Source of the DNA: Chloroflexota bacterium
GTDB taxonomy: Bacteria; Chloroflexota; Limnocylindria; QHBO01
Direction: 5' to 3'
Length of the DNA stretch: 64,000 bases
Assembly: GCA_038040195.1 (NCBI GenBank)
Contig: JBBPIR010000006.1
Coordinates: 37,313-101,312, forward strand
Positions within the stretch are counted from its first letter, which is position 1. Each line of letters starts with the position of its first letter. Both the position numbers and the translations under genes were made by a program. The notes beneath the pieces are model-generated. The model was not told the origin of the DNA and made no database searches. It saw only the letters and a list, made by a program, of their open reading frames with translations. This document shows positions 7,951 through 15,510 of the stretch, piece after piece.

Positions 7951-9078
7951 ATGACGGACGCCAGGCGAGGGCTGGACCTCCTCCTCGCGGCCGCTGGTCT
8001 GGATCCAGGCGCCGGCATTCAGGCCGTCTCCGCGGATCGGCTGGCCGCCATCCCGTTCGACCCCAGCCTCCCCCTCCTCATCCTGGCCGTGGATCCCGAG
8101 CAGGACCCGATCGTGGCCGGGACCTTGCCCGGTCGGCACGTCCGCTCCGGCCCGCAGGCCGTCCTTGCGGCGATGTATCCCCATGGCCATCCGATCTGCC
8201 CACTGCCCGCCGGTGACCTCAGCACCGTCGACGCGGTGGATGACGCGACCCTGCGGGCCGGGGACTGGCTGGTGCCGGCCCTGCCGCCCGACGACAACCT
8301 CGCCTCGCCGCACGGAATGGCAGCCATCAGCGCGCGGCTGCGCGCGCCGGACGGGTGCCCGTGGGATCGCCGCCAGGACCATCGCAGCCTGCGGACCTAC
8401 CTCCTGGAGGAGGCCTACGAGACGGTGGACGCCATCGAGCGCGGCAGCCCGGACGAGCTGGCCGAGGAGCTGGGCGACCTGTACCTCCAGGTCATCCTCC
8501 ACGCCCAACTGGCGGCCGAGGCCGGCCAGTTCGATCTGACCGATGTGTATCGCACCCTCGGAGCCAAGATCGTTCGCCGCCACCCGCACGTCTTCGGTGA
8601 CCTGGCCGTGACCGGAGTCGAGCAGGTGGTCGCCAACTGGGAGACCATCAAATCCGCCGAGCGCGAGGAAGGCGGTCGCCCGCCCGCCTCCTTCGCCGGC
8701 GTGGCACGGGCGCTGCCGGCGCTGCCCGCGAGTCGCGAGATCCAGGAACGAGCATCAGCTCTGGGTTGGGACTGGCCGGCGGTCGAGGGCGTGTGGGACA
8801 AGGTCGGCGAGGAGCTCGACGAGCTGCGGGCCGCCGCGGCCGCCGATCCGTCTCTCGCCGGCGAACGGCTGCATGAGCTGGGCGACGTCTTGTTCGCCCT
8901 GGTCAACCTGGGGCGCTGGCTCGGTCTCGACCCCGAGGAGGCGCTGCGCGCGGCGAACCGGCGCTGGGTGGAGCGCTACACCGCCGTCGAGGCGCTGGCC
9001 GCGGAGCGCGGGCTCGCACTCGCCGACCTGGATGCCGAGGCCAAGGACGAGCTTTGGAACGAGGTCAAGGCTCGGTGA
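7951..9078 (+). CDS. mazG: Nucleoside triphosphate pyrophosphohydrolase MazG with N-terminal methylase remnant
   Basis: MazG hydrolyses NTPs to NMP and pyrophosphate. The 375-residue protein has MazG motifs from about residue 118: LRAPDGCPWDRRQDHRSL, LLEEAYETVDAIE and EELGDLYLQVILHAQ (metal-binding EExxE and ExxD), then a second weaker half with EELDELRAA and HELGDVLFALVNL. Residues 1-115 lack these motifs and look like the C-terminal part of a tetrapyrrole (corrin/porphyrin) methylase, as in YabN-type methylase-MazG fusions, but the methylase N-terminal SAM half is absent. ATG 7951 is 10 nt after the parvulin gene; the stop overlaps the next GTG. Confidence 0.9.
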   Translation: MTDARRGLDLLLAAAGLDPGAGIQAVSADRLAAIPFDPSLPLLILAVDPEQDPIVAGTLPGRHVRSGPQAVLAAMYPHGHPICPLPAGDLSTVDAVDDATLRAGDWLVPALPPDDNLASPHGMAAISARLRAPDGCPWDRRQDHRSLRTYLLEEAYETVDAIERGSPDELAEELGDLYLQVILHAQLAAEAGQFDLTDVYRTLGAKIVRRHPHVFGDLAVTGVEQVVANWETIKSAEREEGGRPPASFAGVARALPALPASREIQERASALGWDWPAVEGVWDKVGEELDELRAAAAADPSLAGERLHELGDVLFALVNLGRWLGLDPEEALRAANRRWVERYTAVEALAAERGLALADLDAEAKDELWNEVKAR

Positions 9079-10280
9079 CCGTCCCCCGGGTGGCGCTCGT
9101 GGCCCACGCGTCACTCCCCGACGACACGCGGGTTCGACGACAGGCCGAGGCGCTGCGCGACGCCGGGTATGACGTGGACCTGTTCGGGCTGCGCGACCCC
9201 GGGCAGCCCGAGGTCGAAGACTGGCGCGGACTGCGGATCATTCGGCTGCCCGTTCGGCGAGCCTTCACCGGATTCGCCGGCCACCTGGCGGAGTACCTCG
9301 CCTTCGCCAGCCTGATCTCCGTCCGGTTGGCCATGGAGCATCGACGGCGGCAGTACCGAATGGTCCAGGTTGCAACACTGCCCGATTTTCTGGTCTTCGC
9401 TGCTCTACCTGTTCGGCTGACCGGGGTCCCGTTGCTGCTGGACCTCCACGAGGACATGCCCGCGTTCTTTCGTGACCGATTCAGCAGTCCGGGCCTGCGA
9501 CCGCTTGTCACCCTCGTGACCGCGGCCGCACGTGCCAGCGCGGCGGTCGCGGACGCCATCATCGCGGTGCACGAGCCGCTTCGTCAGTTGGCGATCGCAC
9601 GCGGGGTACCGGCTCACCGGATCTCCGTGGTCATGGATAGCGCCGACGAGCGCATCTTCGAACCCACCCGTCACGCCCGCCGCGCCTTCATGGCGGACGG
9701 GCGGCTCCGGCTCGTCCACCACAGCAATCTGCAGCGTATCTACGGCCTCGACCTCGCGGTGGAAGCGGTGTCCCTCCTCGATCCGGCGCTCGACGCCCAC
9801 CTGGACGTTTTTGGCGACGGGCCCTTCCGGCGGCAGATCGAGGCCGCCATCGCTCGCCACGCGGTCGGCGACCGGGTGACGCTCCACGGACGGGTGCCGC
9901 AGGACGATCTGCCAGCGGTCCTGGCGGCTGCCGACATCGGTCTGGTTCCAACCCGACCCGAGCCGTACATGGAGTACTCCTTGTCGACCAAGCTGATCGA
10001 GTACGTGGCCATGGGCGTGCCCGTCATCGCCAGCGACCTGCGCACCTTCCGATCCCACTTCGATGGGGCGGCGATTCGTTTCGTCCCCGGAGGCGACCCG
10101 CAGGCGCTTGCCCAGGCCATCGGGACCATGGCATCCGACCCCAGCGCCGCCACGTCCCAGGCCGCCGAAGCCCGACGCCAGGCGGTCCCCTATGCGTGGG
10201 CCGTCCAGTCGGCGCACTACCTGGCCGTTGTCGAGGGCCTGTTGGCTCGCGGTAGACTCGTCGCGTCGGGCGGGGCGTAG
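9075..10280 (+). CDS. GT4-type glycosyltransferase ending inside tRNA-Pro
   Basis: A 401-residue retaining glycosyltransferase of the GT4/GT1 (GT-B) type, acting on a cytoplasmic lipid-linked acceptor of unknown identity. Seen: N-terminal VALVAHASLPDDTRVRRQAEALRDAGY, typical of this family, a central LVHHSNLQRIYGLDLAVEAV, and a donor-binding region LPAVLAAADIGLVPTRPEPYMEYSLSTKLIEYVAMGVPVIAS. Start GTG 9075 overlaps the mazG stop. Odd: the TAG stop (10278-10280) is nucleotides 8-10 of the downstream tRNA-Pro, so the last 10 bases of the gene are also tRNA sequence. Confidence 0.88.
   Translation: MTVPRVALVAHASLPDDTRVRRQAEALRDAGYDVDLFGLRDPGQPEVEDWRGLRIIRLPVRRAFTGFAGHLAEYLAFASLISVRLAMEHRRRQYRMVQVATLPDFLVFAALPVRLTGVPLLLDLHEDMPAFFRDRFSSPGLRPLVTLVTAAARASAAVADAIIAVHEPLRQLAIARGVPAHRISVVMDSADERIFEPTRHARRAFMADGRLRLVHHSNLQRIYGLDLAVEAVSLLDPALDAHLDVFGDGPFRRQIEAAIARHAVGDRVTLHGRVPQDDLPAVLAAADIGLVPTRPEPYMEYSLSTKLIEYVAMGVPVIASDLRTFRSHFDGAAIRFVPGGDPQALAQAIGTMASDPSAATSQAAEARRQAVPYAWAVQSAHYLAVVEGLLARGRLVASGGA
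10253..10258 (+). promoter_or_regulatory. Putative -10 element TAGACT before tRNA-Pro(TGG)
   Basis: TAGACT starts 18 nt before the tRNA 5' end, leaving 12 nt between hexamer and gene. TTGTCG at 10228-10233 with a 19-nt spacer is a possible -35. The same hexamer recurs ahead of five other genes in this window. It lies inside the end of the upstream glycosyltransferase gene. Confidence 0.5.
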
Positions 10281-10347
10281 CGCAGCCCGGTAGCGCACCT
10301 GCTTTGGGAGCAGGAGGTCGGCGGTTCGAATCCGCCCGCCCCGACCA
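10271..10347 (+). tRNA. tRNA-Pro, anticodon TGG, CCA encoded
   Basis: Acceptor arms CGGGGCG (10271-10277) and CGCCCCG (10337-10343) pair perfectly, followed by discriminator A and an encoded CCA. The anticodon stem CCTGC/GCAGG closes loop TTTGGGA, giving anticodon TGG. The T arm GGCGG-TTCGAAT-CCGCC is canonical. It differs from the tRNA-Pro at 60655 almost only in the anticodon arm. Its 5' end overlaps the upstream glycosyltransferase gene by 10 bases. Confidence 0.97.
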
Positions 10348-10384
10348 CCCGCCAGCCACGCAGTGGAGGACGATCACGGGACCG

Positions 10385-11071
10385 ATGACGCCGGCCTCCC
10401 CGTCGCGCCAGCCGGCGGGCGAGCTGTTGGTTCCCGTGGCCCCGACCGGGACGGCCTATCGGCTCGCCAAGCGCATCCTCGATGTCGTCGGCTCGCTCAT
10501 CGGCCTGGTGGTCGTCTCACCCCTGATGCTGGGGCTGGGTCTTGCGGTCAAGCTCGACTCGCCCGGGCCGGTTTTGTTTCGGCAGGTACGGCTGGGTCTC
10601 GGCGGCCGCCCGTTCACGGTCCTGAAATTCCGAACCATGCATCTCAGCGCTGACGAGCGTCGCCACCAGGAGCACATCCGGGAGCTGCTCCATGCTGGCC
10701 GCACAGCCGACCATGCCACCTGGACGCCCATCGCCGCCGATCCGCGGGTGACGGGGATCGGGATGTTCCTCCGCCAGTCGCACCTCGATGAGCTCCCTCA
10801 GCTGGTCAACGTCCTCCGCGGCGAGATGAGCCTGGTCGGCCCGCGCCCGCCCATCCCCTACGAGGTGGAGTTGTACGAACCGTGGCATTTGCCCAGGCTG
10901 TCGGTCCTACCCGGGCTGACGGGGCTGTGGCAGTCGCGGGGGTGGGGCCAGCTCAGCTTCGGCGAGGGTGTCAAGCTCGACATCGAGTACGTCAAACGCC
11001 GCTCGTTCGGGCTCGACCTCCGGATCATCCTGCGGACGCTGTGGCAGCTCCTCCGGGGGCGCCAGTTCTAG
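10385..11071 (+). CDS. Initiating sugar-phosphate transferase (undecaprenyl-phosphate glycosyl-1-phosphate transferase)
   Basis: A 228-residue monotopic enzyme of the bacterial sugar transferase family (PglC/WcaJ C-terminal type) that starts a repeat unit by moving a sugar-1-phosphate from a nucleotide sugar to undecaprenyl phosphate. Seen: AKRILDVVGSLIGLVVVSPLML (re-entrant membrane helix), PVLFRQVRLGLGGRPFTVLKFRTMH, SHLDELPQLVNVLRGEMSLVGPRPP, and PGLTGLWQSRG. Only the catalytic core is present, with no N-terminal four-helix domain. ATG 10385 is preferred because upstream in-frame codons lie in the tRNA. The last 47 bases overlap the convergent polymerase gene. Sugar specificity is unknown. 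Confidence 0.92.
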   Translation: MTPASPSRQPAGELLVPVAPTGTAYRLAKRILDVVGSLIGLVVVSPLMLGLGLAVKLDSPGPVLFRQVRLGLGGRPFTVLKFRTMHLSADERRHQEHIRELLHAGRTADHATWTPIAADPRVTGIGMFLRQSHLDELPQLVNVLRGEMSLVGPRPPIPYEVELYEPWHLPRLSVLPGLTGLWQSRGWGQLSFGEGVKLDIEYVKRRSFGLDLRIILRTLWQLLRGRQF

Positions 11072-12530
11072 TCGCCTCGGGTACGGCCATGGAGCCGATT
11101 CCCAGCAGGAACCAGAACAGGAACGCCGCCGTGTTGCCCTCCAGGAGCATGGTCGTGACCGTCGCGACGCAGACCACCACAGTGGCGGACACCACGCCAG
11201 CCGGCACGCTGAACCGGCTTCCGGTGGCCCCGCGCAACGCGCGGATGGGCTGAATCAGGGCGGTGCCGATCATGGCCAGGAACGCACTGAAGCCGAGGAC
11301 TCCGCCTTCAACGCCCATGTGGAGCCAGAAGTTGTCAACCGTCAATTGGTTGGTCAGCAGGAGGTCCGTCCCGTAGCCGACGTGTACCGGGGATCCGAAG
11401 ACGGATGCGGCTGCACCGCCATATCGACCCGGGCCGACGCCGAGGATCGGGTGCTCGACGACGATTGGAAGCGCGTTGACGATGAACAGGCTGCGCAGGT
11501 CGCGACCCTCGCCGACCGCATTGAACCGGTTGATGGTGGTCGCAAACGGGTCGTAGCCCAGTGATGCTCCGGCCAGGATTCCCTTGGGCATGACGACGGC
11601 CGTGACATAGGCCAACAGGACGACAACCCCGAATGCCACCAGCGCACGGCGGTCGATGATGAGGGCGAGGACGCCGAAGCCGACCGCCACCCCGAGCCAC
11701 GAGCCACGCGAGTACGTCAGCAGGAGCGCCAGGACGAGCGCGAGCGCCATCCCGAAGGCGATCCACCAGCTGCGGTCCCGCGGCAGCCGGACAAGGGAGA
11801 ACACGGTGAACGGCAGAGCCATGCCAATGAGCGTGCCCAGGATGTTCGGGTCTCTGACCAGTGAACCGAAGCGGACTCCTTCTCCCGACACCCCGGCGAC
11901 CGGCGTGACGCCCAACAGGTCGGGCGATAGCAGCGCCTGACCGATGGCCAGCAGCGAGGTGAATGCGACGACACCCGCGATCGCCCACATTGCCCGGTGG
12001 GCATCCTCGTGGCTGTAGCCGACCATGCGGGGAAGGTAGAAGAGAATCGCGGCGTCCAGCGTAAACAGCAGGCCCGCCACCGCCACGGCCGGCGGCACCG
12101 CGTTGAAGATCGCGGATACGACGCTGATGGCGCCGAAGACAGCCAGGGCCCCCGTAAATGGGTGGCGCAGCGCGGTGACCAGCGTGCCGCGCCGTGCCCC
12201 GACCCAGGCCACCGCGAGCGTCATCAATACGAGCAATGCCTCCGAAAAGAAGCGGGACACGGAACGGACCTCTTCGGGGAGCAGGCGCTCGCCGGCGTAC
12301 AGGTCGATGAGGGCCGGGGAAAGCACGACGACGATCAACATCACCCGAGGCCAGCGGACCGACGCCAGGCCCAGAAGCACCAGCAGGGCGAAGCCGGCGA
12401 TCATGAATGCCGCGGTCGAGAGATATGCCGCCCCAATGACCAGGACGCCGAGACCGATGGCGAGCGCCGCGACCGCGCGCCCCGAGACGGCCTGGAACGT
12501 GTTCGAGATGGCTGCTCCGCCGCCGTTCAT
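11025..12530 (-). CDS. O-antigen ligase/polymerase-like membrane protein (Wzy_C family), module 1
   Basis: A 501-residue polytopic protein that should polymerise or ligate undecaprenyl-linked repeat units on the outer membrane face. Hydrophobic segments run through most of its length. The family signature HPILGVGPGRYGG lies near residue 360 inside the long outer loop, and a TYSRGSWLG motif lies near residue 265; both are typical of the Wzy_C/WaaL group. ATG 12530 is four bases after the stop of the LCP gene at 12535, so the two probably form one operon. A longer in-frame reading to 12629 would overlap that gene. It converges on the initiating transferase with a 47-base overlap. Confidence 0.87.
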   Translation of the reverse strand: MNGGGAAISNTFQAVSGRAVAALAIGLGVLVIGAAYLSTAAFMIAGFALLVLLGLASVRWPRVMLIVVVLSPALIDLYAGERLLPEEVRSVSRFFSEALLVLMTLAVAWVGARRGTLVTALRHPFTGALAVFGAISVVSAIFNAVPPAVAVAGLLFTLDAAILFYLPRMVGYSHEDAHRAMWAIAGVVAFTSLLAIGQALLSPDLLGVTPVAGVSGEGVRFGSLVRDPNILGTLIGMALPFTVFSLVRLPRDRSWWIAFGMALALVLALLLTYSRGSWLGVAVGFGVLALIIDRRALVAFGVVVLLAYVTAVVMPKGILAGASLGYDPFATTINRFNAVGEGRDLRSLFIVNALPIVVEHPILGVGPGRYGGAAASVFGSPVHVGYGTDLLLTNQLTVDNFWLHMGVEGGVLGFSAFLAMIGTALIQPIRALRGATGSRFSVPAGVVSATVVVCVATVTTMLLEGNTAAFLFWFLLGIGSMAVPEATRTGAPGGAATASAG

Positions 12531-12534
12531 GCGA

Positions 12535-14013
12535 TCAACTCGGCGGGCCGGCGGCAGAGGATCCGAGGTACCAACCCGCCAACTCCGCTTCGCCGCCGAG
12601 CAGGCGTCCCATCTCCAGCCGAACCGCATCCCGCACAGGAATGAGAAGGTAGTAGTTCAGCGGATCGACGGGCAGGTCGACGTACCCCGGCCAGCCCAGG
12701 ACGACGCGGTCGATGTCCCCAGATGCAATGAGGGGCGCGAGGCTGGCGAGATCGCCCGCCTGCGTGCGCGGGAAGTCGGTCGTCACCGTCTCCGATACGG
12801 CGGTCAGCAGCCCGGGCAGGGAGATGAGCAGGTTCGTATTGGCGAATTTCTGCTGAACGGCGAGCAGGAACTCCTGTTGGCGCGCCGCTCGGAGGAAGTC
12901 GTTCTGCGTCTCCACCGTCCCGTCCGGCAGGGTCAGCGTGCCGATACGAATCCGCGCGTACGCAAGGGCATGTGCTCCGTCGTACTGGTGGCATCCAGCC
13001 TCCAGGACCACCCCCTGTTGCCCCTCCCAGGTCGGCCCGCCGTACTCCGGGTCGGCGAGGACACCTGGCAGGCAGAGGTCCACCCCGCCAATGGCATCTA
13101 CCAACGCAGCGAACCCGAGGAGATCAACCCACGCGATAGTGTGGATCTCGAGCCCGAGATACAGACCCACCGTTTGGCGGAGCATACGGAGCCCGCAGTC
13201 CTCGCCCACGGTCAGCACCGGACACCACGCGGTAGGCTCGGCATTCGCGTCGGAGGCCAGCTCGTTGATGCGGCGCGGGAAGATGCCGTCGCCATAGACG
13301 CTTCGGTCAGGGAGCGGGACGTACCCCGTGTCGCGCGGGATGCTGACCATGGCGGCAGTCCTGGTCACGGGGTCGAGGCTCACGACCATGATTGTGTCGG
13401 TCAGCTCGTCCGTTCTCCCTGGTCCTGCGTCGGAACCAATGAGCAGGATATTGACCCGATCGGTCCCATCCCATCCGTACTCCGGCTCGACCGGGTCCGG
13501 TTGCGCGATCCTGGGCTGAACGTATTCGTCCGGCGCGGTGAAGATCCGGCCCAGGGCGTCCTCAGCCGCAATCGCGGTCCCGGCGACCCACAGGTGCATG
13601 GTCGCGGTCGTCAGCAGAAGGAGAACCACCACCCCGAGCGTGACTGGCGACCGGGCACCCGCGCCAGCAGGGACGGCATGCGCCTCGCGGGGGACGGCAG
13701 TCGTCGCCAGACCGGCCTGCCCGATGGCGATCAACCGCCAGACCATCAGTCCCAGGTTCAATCCGAAGATCGCGAGCAGAGCGCCGGGGAGGAGCAACAT
13801 TCGTAATAGGGAGTCCGTCCCCACGGCCAGCGCCCCGCCGATCATGCCGATGAGCAACAGGACCGGTGCGGCGAACAGCAGCCCCAGCCTCGACCGACCA
13901 GCGTAGGCTTGCCCCAATCCGGGAAGGACGAACGAGAGCGCCGCGGCAAGCGCGGCGCTGGAGCGGCGAGCCGCCCGGGGGGCCAGGGGCAGGTGCGTCA
14001 TATGGGACACCAT
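12535..14013 (-). CDS. LytR-CpsA-Psr (LCP) protein with N-terminal multi-helix domain, module 1
   Basis: LCP enzymes transfer undecaprenyl-pyrophosphate-linked glycopolymers to the cell wall. The 492-residue protein has an N-terminal membrane domain of about 150 residues beginning LSFVLPGLGQAYAGR, with several hydrophobic stretches, then the LCP domain: NILLIGSDAGPGRTDELTDTI, VSIPRDTGYVPLP with the conserved arginine, DLLGFAALVDAIGGVDLCLPG, and GAHALAYARIRIG near residue 355. Classical LCP proteins have one membrane helix, so the N-terminal block is unusual; the paralogue at 43666 shares it. ATG 14013 is used; ATG 14001 is an alternative. Confidence 0.92.
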   Translation of the reverse strand: MVSHMTHLPLAPRAARRSSAALAAALSFVLPGLGQAYAGRSRLGLLFAAPVLLLIGMIGGALAVGTDSLLRMLLLPGALLAIFGLNLGLMVWRLIAIGQAGLATTAVPREAHAVPAGAGARSPVTLGVVVLLLLTTATMHLWVAGTAIAAEDALGRIFTAPDEYVQPRIAQPDPVEPEYGWDGTDRVNILLIGSDAGPGRTDELTDTIMVVSLDPVTRTAAMVSIPRDTGYVPLPDRSVYGDGIFPRRINELASDANAEPTAWCPVLTVGEDCGLRMLRQTVGLYLGLEIHTIAWVDLLGFAALVDAIGGVDLCLPGVLADPEYGGPTWEGQQGVVLEAGCHQYDGAHALAYARIRIGTLTLPDGTVETQNDFLRAARQQEFLLAVQQKFANTNLLISLPGLLTAVSETVTTDFPRTQAGDLASLAPLIASGDIDRVVLGWPGYVDLPVDPLNYYLLIPVRDAVRLEMGRLLGGEAELAGWYLGSSAAGPPS

Positions 14014-14044
14014 GAACCAGGGTCTGGTCTGGGGCGGGAGGTCG

Positions 14045-14050
14045 AGTATA
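14045..14050 (-). promoter_or_regulatory. Putative -10 element TATACT for LCP/Wzy operon
   Basis: On the minus strand TATACT ends 31 nt before ATG 14013. No clear -35 or SD was found. It lies in the 158-base divergent gap to the diguanylate cyclase, which has TAGACT at 14147 on the other strand. Confidence 0.4.
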
Positions 14051-14146
14051 GCAAGGGAGGCGCCAGGCCCCGGAAGTGTTGCCCGGACGCAACGAATGGG
14101 GGGTACGGATGGGTTAGTACCTTTGCGCCCCCCGACGCCCCGCTCC

Positions 14147-14152
14147 TAGACT
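14147..14152 (+). promoter_or_regulatory. Putative -10 element TAGACT for the GGDEF gene
   Basis: TAGACT lies 19 nt before GTG 14172. TTGCGC at 14123-14128 with an 18-nt spacer is a possible -35. Unlike the leaderless cases in this window, there is room for a short 5' leader with a purine-rich stretch before the start. Confidence 0.5.
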
Positions 14153-14171
14153 GTCGGGACCGAGACGGAGC

Positions 14172-15446
14172 GTGACGACAGAACTGATTTTCCTCCTGGT
14201 GAGCGCCCTCGTGGCCGGGCTGATCGTGATCGCCGGCCTCTTAGCGCTGCTCCCCGGGCGACGTTCGGCCAGCGGGCAGGGCCTTCAACCGGTCGGGCCC
14301 GGCGCGGTGTCCGAAGCACCGGCCCGCGACAAGTATGTCTCAACGGTCGAATCCCTCCCAACTCCGGTCTCTTGGCTCGGCCCCGACCGATATCGGTCCA
14401 CGGTTCGGGCCACCTGGTGGGCGACCATCGCCGGTGTCCTCATCAGCGTCGCCGTGACCGACGTCTTTTCGGAGGCTCAGGTCCAGATTTCCGCCCTGGG
14501 CGTGCTGGCGGTGATCGGCGTCGTAGTCTTCCACGAGCTCATTCCCGATCGCTGGCGGTCGGCAGCCACCTCGACCGCGGAGGTGGCCAGCGCCATCGGC
14601 CTCCTGGCAGGGCTGGTGATCTTGACCGGCCGGGGCGCGTCTCCGTTCGCGCCGCTGCTCGTGCTGCCGGTGTTGGGGGTCGCCCTGGGTGCCCGGCCCG
14701 CGGCTGGCCTGGCCGGGGCATTGTCGGCCAGCCTGGGTTACGTGTTGGTGGTCGCCACTGACCCGAGCCGGCCCTTCGCCCCGGCGGAGCTGCTCCCCGC
14801 GGCGGTGGTGCTGGGCGTGGTCTGGCTGGGGACGATTTCCTCCATCGTGTTCGCTGCCCAGCAGCGCCGGGTCCAGGCTGCGACGCTCGAACTGTCGGTC
14901 ACAGACCCGCTGACGGGTCTCTTCAACCGTGCCCAGATCTATGTGGCGCTTGACCAGGAGGTGCGCCGCAGCCGCCGCTCGCTCCGACCGTTCTGCCTGC
15001 TCATGGTCGATATGGATGGTCTCAAGCTCATCAACGATTCCCTGGGCCACGAGCGTGGCGACGCGGCGATCCGCGGCATCGCCGGCGTGATTCGGCGCTC
15101 GATTCGGACCGTGGACTCGGCGTATCGGTACGCGGGCGACGAGTTCGTGGTACTCCTGCCCGAAACCGATTTTGCGGGTGCCTTTGTCGTCGCCGAAAAG
15201 ATCCGCCAGGGAGCTGAGGAGCTGGGTGCGGTGTTGGCGCGCGAAGACGCGCCCACCACGGTCAGCATCGGCCTCGTGTCCCACCCCGAGGATGGCTCCA
15301 CCGATGAGGAGCTGATGCTCGCCGTGGATCGGGCCATGTATGCGGCCAAGGCCAGCGGCAAGAACCAGATCAGCGGCTATCTGCGGCTGCTGCGGCCCGT
15401 GAGCCCGCCCGCGGCCGCTGTCAGTCAGGCTTCGGCACTGGGGTAG
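14172..15446 (+). CDS. Membrane diguanylate cyclase (GGDEF domain, AGDEF variant)
   Basis: Predicted to make cyclic di-GMP from two GTP. The 424-residue protein has a first helix at residues 1-25, a membrane block of several hydrophobic segments at about residues 80-235, then a GGDEF domain. The domain shows DPLTGLFNRAQIY, LMVDMDGLKLINDSLGHERGD, RYAGDEFVVLLPETD (signature AGDEF instead of GGDEF) and VSIGLV. RTVD sits five residues before the signature, matching an RxxD inhibitory site for product feedback. Alanine in the first position is tolerated in some active cyclases, so activity is likely but not certain. It is divergent from the LCP operon; c-di-GMP control of polysaccharide is plausible. 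Confidence 0.9.
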   Translation: MTTELIFLLVSALVAGLIVIAGLLALLPGRRSASGQGLQPVGPGAVSEAPARDKYVSTVESLPTPVSWLGPDRYRSTVRATWWATIAGVLISVAVTDVFSEAQVQISALGVLAVIGVVVFHELIPDRWRSAATSTAEVASAIGLLAGLVILTGRGASPFAPLLVLPVLGVALGARPAAGLAGALSASLGYVLVVATDPSRPFAPAELLPAAVVLGVVWLGTISSIVFAAQQRRVQAATLELSVTDPLTGLFNRAQIYVALDQEVRRSRRSLRPFCLLMVDMDGLKLINDSLGHERGDAAIRGIAGVIRRSIRTVDSAYRYAGDEFVVLLPETDFAGAFVVAEKIRQGAEELGAVLAREDAPTTVSIGLVSHPEDGSTDEELMLAVDRAMYAAKASGKNQISGYLRLLRPVSPPAAAVSQASALG

Positions 15447-15497
15447 TTGGCGCCCACGCCACCCCCCGACTGATCCGGGCCGTCAGGCGGCGACGGG

Positions 15498-15503
15498 TAG
15501 ACT
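15498..15503 (+). promoter_or_regulatory. TAGACT -10 element, leaderless spacing to ATG 15511
   Basis: TAGACT is followed by exactly seven bases and then ATG 15511. RNA polymerase normally starts about seven bases after the -10 hexamer, so the mRNA should begin at or next to the start codon. No SD could fit. No convincing -35 is visible. Confidence 0.6.
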
Positions 15504-15510
15504 CTGACCC

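Noticed and set aside
12103-13806. 567-codon plus-strand frame opposite the LCP gene
   Set aside because: Low-complexity Arg/Glu/Asp composition and a start inside the polymerase gene; the minus-strand LCP protein is clear.
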